Shown here piece by piece: positions 24,705 through 33,770 of a DNA stretch of 34,683 nucleotides (its first letter is position 1; the number at the start of each line of letters is the position of its first letter). The stretch is from Planctomycetales bacterium. Lineage in GTDB: Bacteria > Planctomycetota > Planctomycetia > Isosphaerales > Isosphaeraceae. The stretch is from positions 1 through 34,683 of the forward strand of contig DAIDKV010000079.1 of the NCBI GenBank assembly GCA_027449865.1, written 5' to 3'. Below the pieces are notes generated by a model. That model searched no databases, was not told the DNA's origin, and saw nothing but the letters and a program-made list of their open reading frames with translations. Position numbers and translations under genes: made by a program.

Positions 24705-25879
24705 TAGGCCGCCGGTAGGCGGCCGTTGAGCTTCTTCTCCCACGGCACCTTCGTCGCACCCTCCGGCACCTCGCCGTGCTCCACGTACTTCCACAACGCC
24801 ACCAACAGCTTCCGCGCCAGCGCCACGATCCCCACCTTCCTTGCCCGGGCATTCCCCTCACCGAACCGCCGCTGATACCACAGACTCAAGGCACTGTTCG
24901 GCTGATGCCTCAACCACATCCAGGCCAGCTCCACCATCGTCCAACGCACCCGCCGGTTCCCCGCCTTGCTGATCCCACGCTCACGGTGCGAGTCCCCGCT
25001 CTGGTACGGCGTCGGGTCCAGCCCCACCAGGCTCGCCAGCTCGCGGCGATTCTTGATCGCCCGCCAGCCGAAGACCTCGCGCACCAGCGTCCACGCCGTC
25101 ACCGGACCGACCCCCTTGAGGTCCAGCAGCAGTCGTACCAGCTCGACGTGTGCCACACCGTCGTCGCGCACCTCGCGACGCTGGCGGTTGCACAGGTCGC
25201 CGAGTTGGCCGTCGACCAACCGCCACCGCTGGTACTCCCGCGCGATCCGTTCCCGCAATTCGGTCGGGACCGGCGACCCATCCCACTGCCGCAGGCCATC
25301 GACCCGCTCGAGGAGCCGGGCATCGACGATCACGTCCAGGCCGATCGCGGCGAGCAGTCCCTTGATGCGGTTGGAGTGCTCGGTCCGCTCGCGGACGAGT
25401 TGGTCCCGGTCGCGGTGGAGTTGGCGGAGGTCCTCCTCCGCGGGCGCCGGCGCGTTGACGACCGACCAGACGTCGCGCTCGCCATTGTGGTAACGCATGA
25501 GCAAGCTCAAGAGCTTGGCGACGTCGATGGCATCGCTCTTGGCGCGGCGGGCGCGGCGGTTGACCTCGATGGAGGCGGAGTCGACGACCGCGTTGTCGAT
25601 CCCGCGGGAGACGAGGAAGCGATGGAGCCAGAAGCCGTCGCGGCCGGCCTCGTAGCAGGACCGGACCGGCGCGTCGTCGGGGAGGCCGAAGCGGCGGCGG
25701 GCGCGGTCGACCTCGCGGCCCAGCGAGCCGAGGTCACGGGCGGGGATGGTGACGCGGCGCGGGGGCATCGCCGGGGCGGTGCTGAAGGCGAGCCCCCAGG
25801 AGGTCCATCCCAGCTCGAAGGCCAGGTAGAGCGGCGCCGGGTAGGACGTGGTACGATCGTGGTCGTGGGTCGCTGACAT
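24692..25879 (-). CDS. IS110-family transposase
   Basis: This 395-residue protein has the N-terminal DEDD RuvC-like domain: LAFELGW (E22 where most members have Asp), SCYEAGRDG (E77) and KSDAIDVAKL (D116, D119). The C-terminal Transposase_20 domain has LLDLKGVGPVTAWTLVREV, ASLVGLDPTPYQSGDSHRERG (catalytic-serine region, S294) and ISKAGNRRVRW. It appears full length. IS110 enzymes act with a bridge RNA to recombine target and donor DNA without target duplication in many cases. The gene runs against the cassette array, which ends beside it. Confidence 0.92.
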   Translation of the reverse strand: MSATHDHDRTTSYPAPLYLAFELGWTSWGLAFSTAPAMPPRRVTIPARDLGSLGREVDRARRRFGLPDDAPVRSCYEAGRDGFWLHRFLVSRGIDNAVVDSASIEVNRRARRAKSDAIDVAKLLSLLMRYHNGERDVWSVVNAPAPAEEDLRQLHRDRDQLVRERTEHSNRIKGLLAAIGLDVIVDARLLERVDGLRQWDGSPVPTELRERIAREYQRWRLVDGQLGDLCNRQRREVRDDGVAHVELVRLLLDLKGVGPVTAWTLVREVFGWRAIKNRRELASLVGLDPTPYQSGDSHRERGISKAGNRRVRWTMVELAWMWLRHQPNSALSLWYQRRFGEGNARARKVGIVALARKLLVALWKYVEHGEVPEGATKVPWEKKLNGRLPAAYRPA

Positions 25880-25952
25880 GGTGGAACTCCGCTAAAGGAA
25901 CGTGTGGCTACGATCCCTATGAGGAGCTTACCGTCAGCGGCTCACCTCTTCA

Positions 25953-25970
25953 GCCCGGCTCGCTCCGGGC
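25953..25970 (-). terminator. small hairpin after the GmrSD-type gene
   Basis: GCCCGG and CCGGGC pair around a 6-base loop, 8 bases beyond the stop of the GmrSD-type gene. There is no T-run; a terminator or IS-end role are both possible. Confidence 0.3.
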
Positions 25971-25977
25971 ATAGTAT

Positions 25978-27681
25978 CTATCCGGTCGCCGCGACCGGTC
26001 GCTTTGACGGGGCCAGCAGATAGCCGAAGTGCTGTAGAAGCAGGGCCTTGCGCGCCGCGATGAAGTCGTCGTAGCGGCCGAGCTTCCAGAGCTCCTGGTC
26101 CTGCGGAATCAAATGCATCTCGAGATAGGCCCGGTCTTTGTCGGCGAACCAGACCTCCGGCAAGGTGTCGCTCTTGCCCCCGGAGCCGTTCTCCCGTTGA
26201 GTCAAAAGCATGCAGTTGGCCAGCTGGTTGCGCTCGGCATCTTTGTATTTCATGAGGTCGCGCCGGCCCGTGCGCGGATTCTCGACCCGGATTCTCTTGA
26301 GACTGCTTTGGGGGAAGATATGGTCAACCTGAGGCATGTTATTTTCGTATGCAGGCACATAATTAAAATCCCGATACCAGAGATTAAACAGCAGGTGGAT
26401 CGTATCCGAGCCATAGCCCATCTGCCAGAAACGGTCCTCGGTCAGCTCCAGGCTGCGCCCCTTTGACCGGATGACGTCGAGGAGTTCGCTCCCGTCGAAC
26501 CGCTGGAGCTCCTTGAGCTTGTTCACGCAATCGTCGATGATCTGGTCGGGGGTACCGCTGAAGGCGCCGGTCAGGAGCGACCGCAGCAGGAATCCGTCGA
26601 CGTCCCGTGCCTGCTGCCATGCTGACGGAAAGTGGTATCGAAGGTAGACCAGCGGGATCAACACCAGGTACGACGGCATCGCCTTATCGCACCGGATGAA
26701 CGTCTTACCCCGGACGAAATCGACCACGTCCCGCAACGCCTTCGAAATCGGCTCCCACTTCTCCTCGATCTCTTCACGGACCCCCGGCTTGCGGAACTTA
26801 TCGATGTCGTACCTGGCTCCCTGATCGAGGAGCGTCAGGCACGTCTTCAGGACGAAGTCCCGGGGAAATGAGAACCCATGCCGATTGAGTTGGTCGAGGA
26901 GCTCCTCCATCTCCTCGTCGGCATAGTCCCAGCTTGACGTGAGCAGCGAAAACAACAGATCGGACTTGCCAAGGCGGGTCCCGCCCGAATTCGCCCGGAT
27001 GAAGATCTCGACGACGTCGTCCTCCGTATACAGATCCTGGTTTTCGATGCTGTCCAGCTCCTGGTAGGAGATGCCGTCGTCGGTATGAAAGGTCTTGAAG
27101 GCCAGGGCGACATGCTCCGAAATCTTGTCCTGCTCGGCATCGCTCAGCTCGCGTCCGGCCGCTCGAATGATCTGCTGCGCCAGGCCCAGCGACGTCTTGG
27201 CGCTGAAGATCACGTCCTTGAACTTGACCCACGGAAAGCTGGCCGTGGCGGTGTCGAGGAAAGCGAATTTATACTTGATGTCGTCGGGCGCGGCGACCTC
27301 GCCGCTGAGGATGTCGAGATGGAGTTCCCTGCCCTCATAGCTTCCGCAAAGCCCGATGTAGAGGCTTTGCAGGCGCTGCTGCCCGTCCAGGACCATGCAT
27401 TTCTTCTTGTCGTCCTCCGGAACATAGAAATCGCTCAGCCGCGTGAGCTGTCGGGGATGGAAGTTGTCGATGAACTTCCTTCGCCGAATCCGGCTGCGCG
27501 TCTTCCAGATGAGCAGCGTACTGATGGGGTATTCCCGCATGATGGAATCAAAGAGCCTGCATATCTGGTCCTCGTTCCAGACGAACGGGCGTTGGATGTT
27601 GGGCAGCCAGAAGCCGCCGTCTTCGTCCGGGTTATTCAGGAACGTGACGATCTTGCGGAGCGAGTGCTTCGGCGTCTTCAT
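25978..27681 (-). CDS. GmrSD-type single-chain restriction protein (DUF262-DUF1524)
   Basis: This 567-residue protein has an N-terminal DUF262 domain: IQRPFVWNEDQI (residues 29-40) and VLDGQQRLQSLYIGL, whose DGQQR (99-103) is the family's ParB/Srx-like nucleotide-binding motif. EIFIRANSGGTRLGKSDLL follows. The C-terminal DUF1524 domain is an HNH-type nuclease: QVDHIFPQSSLKR (H near 454) and ERNQLANCMLLTQREN. Fused GmrS-GmrD proteins are type IV restriction enzymes against modified phage DNA. The start at 27681 (MKTPKHSLRK) was preferred over a TTG 45 bases upstream. It lies 143 bases after the methylase-helicase gene on the same strand. The immunity role is inferred from the family. Confidence 0.88.
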   Translation of the reverse strand: MKTPKHSLRKIVTFLNNPDEDGGFWLPNIQRPFVWNEDQICRLFDSIMREYPISTLLIWKTRSRIRRRKFIDNFHPRQLTRLSDFYVPEDDKKKCMVLDGQQRLQSLYIGLCGSYEGRELHLDILSGEVAAPDDIKYKFAFLDTATASFPWVKFKDVIFSAKTSLGLAQQIIRAAGRELSDAEQDKISEHVALAFKTFHTDDGISYQELDSIENQDLYTEDDVVEIFIRANSGGTRLGKSDLLFSLLTSSWDYADEEMEELLDQLNRHGFSFPRDFVLKTCLTLLDQGARYDIDKFRKPGVREEIEEKWEPISKALRDVVDFVRGKTFIRCDKAMPSYLVLIPLVYLRYHFPSAWQQARDVDGFLLRSLLTGAFSGTPDQIIDDCVNKLKELQRFDGSELLDVIRSKGRSLELTEDRFWQMGYGSDTIHLLFNLWYRDFNYVPAYENNMPQVDHIFPQSSLKRIRVENPRTGRRDLMKYKDAERNQLANCMLLTQRENGSGGKSDTLPEVWFADKDRAYLEMHLIPQDQELWKLGRYDDFIAARKALLLQHFGYLLAPSKRPVAATG

Positions 27682-27824
27682 GGCGGACCCAGACTCTCGG
27701 CGTTTCAACGGGTCATGCCCGGGCAAGCCCCGGGAATGCTTATGTAAGTTAGCTCATCTGCGGCCCGCCGTCAAAGCATGAGTGATTCCGGCCGACACGT
27801 CTCCCAAGCAGGCGGATTGGACGG

Positions 27825-30800
27825 CTAGAACAGGCTCATCTGCCGCTGGCTGCGCACGACGCGCTCCCGGTGGCCGGGCCTGGGCCTCGCGGGATGGTGC
27901 TGGCCCGCCTGGGCGTCCGGGAAGGACAGTACAAGCGACTCCGCATCCTCGGGCTCGTCCACCGTGGTGGGTGCCGGCACCGGCCGACCTGACGAGGACG
28001 CGGGCGGGGCTTCCACTGCCTCGCCTGCGCCGGCTTCCACTTGGGGCCCGGCGGCGGGCCCCTCCCCGATCTGGCGGCGGATGCGGGCCGTCACCGGCTC
28101 CTCGGCCGTGGCAGTATTTCGCGTCTGCCTCCGTTCCGGGGCCGGCTCAATGGTGTGGGCGGATTTGAGGGCTTTGATGCGGTCCGCGATCTCCGCGGCC
28201 GGCGGGATCTCCGGCGCGCCGGATTCGGGTGGAACGCCGGAGAGGGCGGCCTTGAGCTGATCGCGCGAGTGTGTCAGCTCTTCCTGGTATGCCTGATGGG
28301 CAAAAGGCCGGCCGAGGCGGGCCTGATAGTCGCGGAGTTGCCCTTCGGCGATCGCCAACTCTTTCCGGCTGGCGGCGATCTGGCCCTCGTAGCCGTCCGC
28401 CAGGCGGCCCAGGGCGTTAAGGACAGCGCGCGGGCCTGCGTCCCGGGCAATCATCGCGTGGCGCGTCGTCGCCCCTTCCAGATACGCATCCGGTGCGCCG
28501 AGGGCGTTCACCACGATACCGAAAGTCAAGCCGCGGTAGGTGCCCATGGGATAGCGGCAGGTCTCGTGGATGTGGTCCGGGATCGCGTTCAATCGCTTGG
28601 CCAGGGCCTTCTGCGCATCTTCGTCGGCGTAAGCATGCTCGCCGATGGTGAGCGGGTCTCGAGCATGCGCGGCCAGGGTCGCCCGGTCGGCAGTCAGATC
28701 ACCGACTCGCTTGGTCAGCCGGGCGATCGTCTCCGGCAGCTCGCGGATGGAGCGCCGGGCCAGGTACTGCTCGTCGGCGTGGTTCTTCCTGAGCACGGCC
28801 AGCCGCTGCAATTCGGCATCGGCTTCGGCGAGCGTGAGCACCGCCGGGTTGCCCGAGGCGATCGCCTTGACCTCCGCGTAGGAAAGCTCCTGGCCACCGA
28901 TGTCCTCGGCCCGGCGGACGGCGGACTGCCCGGTCATCACCTGCGCGATGAAGCGGGCCTTTGTCTCCAGAGCCTGCCACATATAGGCGTCGAACGAACC
29001 CTCGGTCACGTAACGATAGATCGCGACCTCCTTGTTCTCATTACCCTGCCGGAGGATGCGGCCCTCGCGCTGCTCGACCTCGGCCGGCTTCCAGGGGGCG
29101 TCGAGGTGGTGCAGGGCCGCCAGCCGCTTCTGGACGTTGGTGCCGGTGCCCATCTTCTGCGTGCTGCCGATCAGGACGCGGACGGACCCCTGCCGCACTT
29201 TCTCGAACAGCGCCTGTTTCTTCGCGTCGGAATCGGCGTCCCCAATGGCGGCGATCTGGCCGCGGGGGATGCCGAAGGCTACCAGCTTCTCGGCGATCTC
29301 CTCGTAAGGCGAGTAGCCCCAGGGGGTGGGATTGACGCCCATGTCGCAGAAAACCATCTGGGTGCCGCGCGTCGCCGCCGTCCGCTCCCAGATGCGGCCG
29401 ACGTTCTCGACCAGGGCGTTGATCTTGGAGCCAGCGTGATCCTCGGCAGCCCCGGAGAGCATCCGTGCGTCCAGGGCAAGTTTGCGGCCGTCGGTGGTGA
29501 TGGCCAGGGCGTTGTCGTCGCGGGGATCGACCTTCTGCGTCCGCAGCCGCTCGTAGCGGGCGACCAGTTCCTGCTGGAGGGCGGCCTGCTCCTCCGACAT
29601 CGGGCAGGCCACCACGATCGGCTTGCCGGTCTCCAGCTTCGGCCGGGGCAGGTCGAGCATCTCGGCAGTCTGGATGTCGGCGAACGCCCGGAACATCTGT
29701 TGGAGTTCCGGCAGGTTGGTGAAGCGGGCGAACCGGCTGCGGGGCCTCAGCGTCTTGCCGTCGGGGGAAATCTCCATCGTGTCCACCACCTCGCCGAAGG
29801 TGGCTGCCCACCCGTCGAAATGCTCGATGCCGCGGCTCCGCAGCCCCTCCGGGTCGAGGAATCGCTGCATCGTGTAGAGCTCGACCATGGTATTCGAGAT
29901 CGGCGTGCCCGTGGCGAACGTCACGCCGTGGCCGGGGTGCTTCTCCCCCAGGTATCGGGCCTTCATGTAGAGGTCGAACGCCCGCTCGGACCCGCCGGTC
30001 TGGATGCCGGCGACGCGCTCCATCTTGGTCGGCGTCTCCAGGTTCTTGAAGTAATGCGCCTCGTCGATGAAGACGTGGTCCACACCAAGCTCGTCGAAGA
30101 CCAGGCCGTCGTCCTTCTTGTCCTCGGCCAGCAAGTCCTTCAGCCGCTCCTCGCGGCGGGCTTTCTGCTTCTCGATCGTCTTGATAATATTGCGGCTGCC
30201 GCGGCCGGTGTCCGCCCGGTGGCTGTCGCAGAGCAGCTGCTCGTATTCCTTGATCTGCTCGCGCAGGAACGCCGCCTGGTAGTCGCGGGACAGCCCGATC
30301 CGCTCGAAGCTGCTGTGGGTGACGATGATGCCGTCCCACTCCTGGCTCGCGATCTTGGCGGTGAGGAACTTCCGGCGCTCGCGCGTGAGGTCCTCCTTGG
30401 TCGCCACCAGCAGTTTCGCATTGGGATAGAGCTGCTGGAACTCCCGGGCGAACTGCTCGAGCATGTGGTTGGGCACCACGTAAAGGGGCTTGCGCAGCAG
30501 GCCGGCCTGCTTCATCTTCATGCCGGTCGCGCACATCGTGAATGTCTTGCCGCCGCCCACGACATGCCCAAGTAGCGTGTTGCCGGAGCTCATGCCCCGC
30601 CAGACGGCGTTTTTCTGGTGGGGGTCCAGGATGATCGTCCGGCTCATGCCCGGGAAGTCGAGGTGCGAGCCGTCGAAGAGGCGCGGTCGCAGATTGTTGT
30701 AGGTGTCGTTATAGAGGCGCACCAGCCGCTCCGTGCGGTCGGGATCGGCGAATACCCATGCCCGGAAGCGCTCCTTGATGAGCTTCTGCTTCTCGCGGGC

Positions 30801-32990
30801 GGCCAGGGTCGCCTCCTGGTTCACGACCCGTTCCTCGCGATCACCGGCCTGGACGGTGTCGTAGATGACCGGCGTTTTCAGGTTCATGGCCTGCTCCAGG
30901 AGCCAGACACCGTTGGCGCGGGGAGTTCCGACCTCGGCGGTGGCCGCGACGGACCGCTCGGCGGTGGCGTCGGCGTCCACGCTCCAGAGGGCGTCCTTCT
31001 TCAGGTGCCCGATGCGTATCGCGGAATCGGAGACGCCGAAGAGCCGGCCGGCGAACGCCTGGATATCGGCCTGGGGTATCCAGGGCGCACCGAGATTGGC
31101 GTCGATGTCGCCTGGCAGGACGTCCTCGGGCTGGACGGCGCGGAGCGCCTCGGCGTTGCGGACGAGGGCTGGCCCCGCCGCTTCCGCCGCCGACAGCTTC
31201 GTTCGCACATTGCCCGAGAGGTACTGGTCGGCGGTCTGCCAGGTCCGCGACTGTGGGTCCAAATAGATGAGGTCGCCGAGCTCAGCGGCGACCTGGGCAT
31301 CGGGCTTGCCGTAGAGCGTGGCGATATATGGCAGGTCCACCGCCCCGCGATGATTGAGCGAGACGAGCAACCCCTCCTCGGCGGAACGCACGGCGGTGAC
31401 GGGCGGGGTGCGGCCGACCACATCCTTGACCATGATGGCCGCCTTTGCGGCCTTACCGGTCACCTCATCGTAGTCCTCCAGCGCCATGACCAGCATGGCG
31501 TCCGGGTCCTCGCGGAATTTCACAAGGTTGGGCATGCGGCGGGTAACGCCGCCGTCGGCGCCCTCGGAAAAGGTCGTTTTGTTGATCGGGCCGTACGATG
31601 CAGCGAACAGGTCATAGGCGCGGTTGAGCGCTTTCCTCGCCTCGTTCCTGTGCTCCTCGGGCCAGTCCTCGTTTTGGCTTTGCAGGACGCGGCGGGCATG
31701 GTCGCGCAGGCCGATGAGCGCCGCGAGCCTGCGGGCGGTCATCGTGCCGTCGGATTTCAGGAGCTGGCCGCCGTAGTTCACGGCGGCTGCCTCGCCCGCG
31801 ATTATCTGGCGGATGACCTTGTCGTCGCCGACGAAGAAGCTGCCTTCGGTGATATGACGCTCGGGCGGCGGGGGTGTGAAGGCGGCGGGCGCCGCAGGCG
31901 TGCTTACCGCAGAGGGCGGAGCCGCGATCCCCTCCGGCAGGCGCCGGACCGCCTCGCGGAGCTGGACGGCAAGGTCTCCGCTCGAACTCAGGCTGTAGCC
32001 GGCATCGTACAGGCGGTCCTTGCGGCTCAGCGTGCCGAGCATCATCTCCGGATGGTTCAGGAAATAGCGGTTGATCGGGATGGCCGCGCCGTCGATGGTC
32101 ACGGCTTCGGTCTCCAGCCAGGCCGGGTCGGCGTGCCAGGCGGGCGCGCCGGCCTCTCGCTTGCGTAGGAAGACGATGTCGGTGACCACGCTCGTCCCTT
32201 CCCGCTTGAAGGCGTCCGACGGAAGGCGGATCGCCCCGAGGAAATCGGCGCGGTCCGCCAGGTACTCCCGGATGGCCGCGTTCTGCTTGTCCAGCGTGAA
32301 ATGGCTGGTGACCAGGGCCAGCATGCCGCCGGGTTTCAGCGCATCCACGGACTTGGCGAAGAAGAAGTCGTGCAGCGCCAGCCTCTGGCCCTTGTATTCG
32401 AGCCGGATATCCGCGAAGGGCACATTCCCGATCACCGCGTCGATGCCGCCCTCGGGCAGTCTCGTGTCACGGAAATTCTCGATGCGAATGTCCGCCTGCG
32501 GGTGGAGCGCGCGGGCGATGCGGCCGGAGAGGCCGTCAAGCTCGACGCCGATGAAGCGCAGCCCCGACGGCCCGCCGCTCATGAAATTCCCGATCCCGCA
32601 CCCGGGCTCCAGCACGGTGGCGCCCGCCGGCACGCCCAGACGGGCGAGGGCCTCGTGCATCGCACCGATCACGACCGGCGAGGTATAGAAGGCGTTGAAG
32701 GTCGTCCGCCGGGCTGACTCGTATTCCTCGGTGGTGAGGAGGGATCTGAGTTCCTGGCCAAGGATTTGCCAGCCGTCCTTGAAGTGTCCTGAGACCGGGT
32801 CGGGAAAGATCGAGAGCGCCACCGGCCCGAAGCCGCCGAAGCGGGCCAAGGCCTGCCGGTCCTCGGGTGTGACACCTTTGCCCTCCTCCTCGATGCGCCT
32901 CAGGGTGCGGATGGCGGTGATGATGTCGCGGGCCTTGGCTTTTTCGCCTGCGGCCTGCGGGATGGGCGCGGCTGCGCCGTTGCTCTCCAT
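27825..32990 (-). CDS. N12-class adenine methylase fused to SNF2-like helicase
   Basis: This 1,721-residue protein is typical of large plasmid/ICE-encoded proteins. The methylase part has motif I VLEPGCGIGNF (near 127-136) and motif IV AVIGNVPFADIRL (near 186-197), where NVPF replaces the usual NPPF/Y. Superfamily 2 helicase motifs follow: Walker A HVVGGGKTF (near 810), VFIDEAHYFKN (near 975), ATGTPISNTMVELYTM (near 1025) and the late QREGRILRQGNENKEVAIYRY (near 1308). The last 300 residues are helical and end in a basic tail. The start at 32990 (MESNGAAAPI) fits the usual size. The same frame stays open upstream to 33749, but that stretch overlaps another gene. The role is unproven: DNA modification, anti-restriction or mobile-element maintenance are candidates. 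Confidence 0.85.
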   Translation of the reverse strand: MESNGAAAPIPQAAGEKAKARDIITAIRTLRRIEEEGKGVTPEDRQALARFGGFGPVALSIFPDPVSGHFKDGWQILGQELRSLLTTEEYESARRTTFNAFYTSPVVIGAMHEALARLGVPAGATVLEPGCGIGNFMSGGPSGLRFIGVELDGLSGRIARALHPQADIRIENFRDTRLPEGGIDAVIGNVPFADIRLEYKGQRLALHDFFFAKSVDALKPGGMLALVTSHFTLDKQNAAIREYLADRADFLGAIRLPSDAFKREGTSVVTDIVFLRKREAGAPAWHADPAWLETEAVTIDGAAIPINRYFLNHPEMMLGTLSRKDRLYDAGYSLSSSGDLAVQLREAVRRLPEGIAAPPSAVSTPAAPAAFTPPPPERHITEGSFFVGDDKVIRQIIAGEAAAVNYGGQLLKSDGTMTARRLAALIGLRDHARRVLQSQNEDWPEEHRNEARKALNRAYDLFAASYGPINKTTFSEGADGGVTRRMPNLVKFREDPDAMLVMALEDYDEVTGKAAKAAIMVKDVVGRTPPVTAVRSAEEGLLVSLNHRGAVDLPYIATLYGKPDAQVAAELGDLIYLDPQSRTWQTADQYLSGNVRTKLSAAEAAGPALVRNAEALRAVQPEDVLPGDIDANLGAPWIPQADIQAFAGRLFGVSDSAIRIGHLKKDALWSVDADATAERSVAATAEVGTPRANGVWLLEQAMNLKTPVIYDTVQAGDREERVVNQEATLAAREKQKLIKERFRAWVFADPDRTERLVRLYNDTYNNLRPRLFDGSHLDFPGMSRTIILDPHQKNAVWRGMSSGNTLLGHVVGGGKTFTMCATGMKMKQAGLLRKPLYVVPNHMLEQFAREFQQLYPNAKLLVATKEDLTRERRKFLTAKIASQEWDGIIVTHSSFERIGLSRDYQAAFLREQIKEYEQLLCDSHRADTGRGSRNIIKTIEKQKARREERLKDLLAEDKKDDGLVFDELGVDHVFIDEAHYFKNLETPTKMERVAGIQTGGSERAFDLYMKARYLGEKHPGHGVTFATGTPISNTMVELYTMQRFLDPEGLRSRGIEHFDGWAATFGEVVDTMEISPDGKTLRPRSRFARFTNLPELQQMFRAFADIQTAEMLDLPRPKLETGKPIVVACPMSEEQAALQQELVARYERLRTQKVDPRDDNALAITTDGRKLALDARMLSGAAEDHAGSKINALVENVGRIWERTAATRGTQMVFCDMGVNPTPWGYSPYEEIAEKLVAFGIPRGQIAAIGDADSDAKKQALFEKVRQGSVRVLIGSTQKMGTGTNVQKRLAALHHLDAPWKPAEVEQREGRILRQGNENKEVAIYRYVTEGSFDAYMWQALETKARFIAQVMTGQSAVRRAEDIGGQELSYAEVKAIASGNPAVLTLAEADAELQRLAVLRKNHADEQYLARRSIRELPETIARLTKRVGDLTADRATLAAHARDPLTIGEHAYADEDAQKALAKRLNAIPDHIHETCRYPMGTYRGLTFGIVVNALGAPDAYLEGATTRHAMIARDAGPRAVLNALGRLADGYEGQIAASRKELAIAEGQLRDYQARLGRPFAHQAYQEELTHSRDQLKAALSGVPPESGAPEIPPAAEIADRIKALKSAHTIEPAPERRQTRNTATAEEPVTARIRRQIGEGPAAGPQVEAGAGEAVEAPPASSSGRPVPAPTTVDEPEDAESLVLSFPDAQAGQHHPARPRPGHRERVVRSQRQMSLF

Positions 32991-33313
32991 AGCCTGATGT
33001 CCTCTTCCTTGAGTTACCGGCCCCGGCGGGGCCTGACGGCACTCCAAGGAAGCCGCGTCGTCCGGGAGCGCCAGCGCCCGGTCAAGCGGGTAATGGGCAG
33101 GGTCCCCGTTCCCGCTTGACCGGCCCGGCGGCGGCTTCACCGTGCCGTCGTGCAAGGCCCCTGGCCGGGGCGCAGAAAGCGGAAGGGCATCGGCGGGAGA
33201 TACGGAAGGCGCGGCCTGCCCGTCGGCCTGGGGCGCAGAGACGGCCCCTTCCCGCTGCCACGCCGGGACGATGAACGACAGAAGCGGCTGGCGTGCCCTG
33301 GCGCGGGCGGCGC
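32991..33313 (-). other. 323-base gap with open frame in phase with the methylase-helicase
   Basis: No separate gene with a start and ribosome-binding site is seen. The methylase frame is open throughout and encodes a protein-like string (QPLLSFIVPAWQREG) then Pro/Ala/Gly-rich sequence. No ATG in this frame occurs between 32990 and 33749. It could be untranslated, or an N-terminal extension reached by an alternative start or frameshift. Confidence 0.4.
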
Positions 33314-33646
33314 TTACGCGCTCGGCGTAGCTGGATGGCGCAGGAGGAAGGCCATCGCCTCCTCCAGGCCAGCCCCCTCCCCATCGTCCTCGCTCGGCGT
33401 CGACGCGGAGCGCAAAGCTTCCCGCAGTTGCTCGGTGGCTGGCTCCAACGCCATGCTCGAAAGCCGGGCCGGGTCGTAGCCCGGATTCGCCTGCCGGTAC
33501 TCCTGCTCCCACGCCCGGTGGGCCGTCCGCAACGCGATCGCGTAATCCTCCACCGCCGAAAGGAGGCTCCGGCTCGCGCGCAGCCGGTCGTGCAGCGCCG
33601 GATACTCGCTTTGGATCATCTCCAGGACCATCGTCTTGTAGTGCAT
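33314..33646 (-). CDS. small conserved protein linked to plasmid/ICE methylase-helicase genes
   Basis: This 110-residue helical protein begins MHYKTMVLEMIQSEYPALHD and ends GLEEAMAFLLRHPATPSA. Small proteins of this pattern, with a start like H-Y-x-T-M-x-L-E and a conserved E-A-M-A-F-x-x-R-H end, are known next to large methylase-helicases on proteobacterial plasmids; I recognise the pattern from memory. AAGGGGA stands about 9 bases before the start. The function is unknown. The much longer methylase-phase frame opposite it is taken to be chance. Confidence 0.72.
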   Translation of the reverse strand: MHYKTMVLEMIQSEYPALHDRLRASRSLLSAVEDYAIALRTAHRAWEQEYRQANPGYDPARLSSMALEPATEQLREALRSASTPSEDDGEGAGLEEAMAFLLRHPATPSA

Positions 33647-33770
33647 CGTGGCGTTCCCCTTGGTAACCGTTGCCTGAAGGCCCCGCCCCCGCGTCGGCAT
33701 CGAACGCCAGTCCCGGCAGAAGCGGCGGCGGTGGCCTCCTCGACGCCATAGCACAATGCGCGTGGGCGCG

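Larger units (their letters stand above)
24307..25977 (-). mobile_element. IS110-family insertion sequence, approximate extent
   Basis: The element contains one transposase gene, about 385 bases of non-coding DNA on the transposase 3' side (24307-24691) and 98 bases on its 5' side. IS110 elements lack clear terminal repeats, so the ends cannot be fixed here. IS110-family elements encode a bridge RNA in a non-coding end; only the 3' side is long enough, which would fit the IS1111 subgroup. That region holds hairpins and a tandem repeat but no gene. Confidence 0.5.

Noticed and set aside
28041-30575. 844-codon plus-strand frame opposite the methylase-helicase
   Set aside because: It is an antisense mirror of helicase motifs; no independent evidence supports coding.
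33315-33749. Methylase-helicase start at 33749
   Set aside because: It would overlap the well-supported 110-residue gene in another frame, and the added residues are low-complexity Pro/Gly/Arg.
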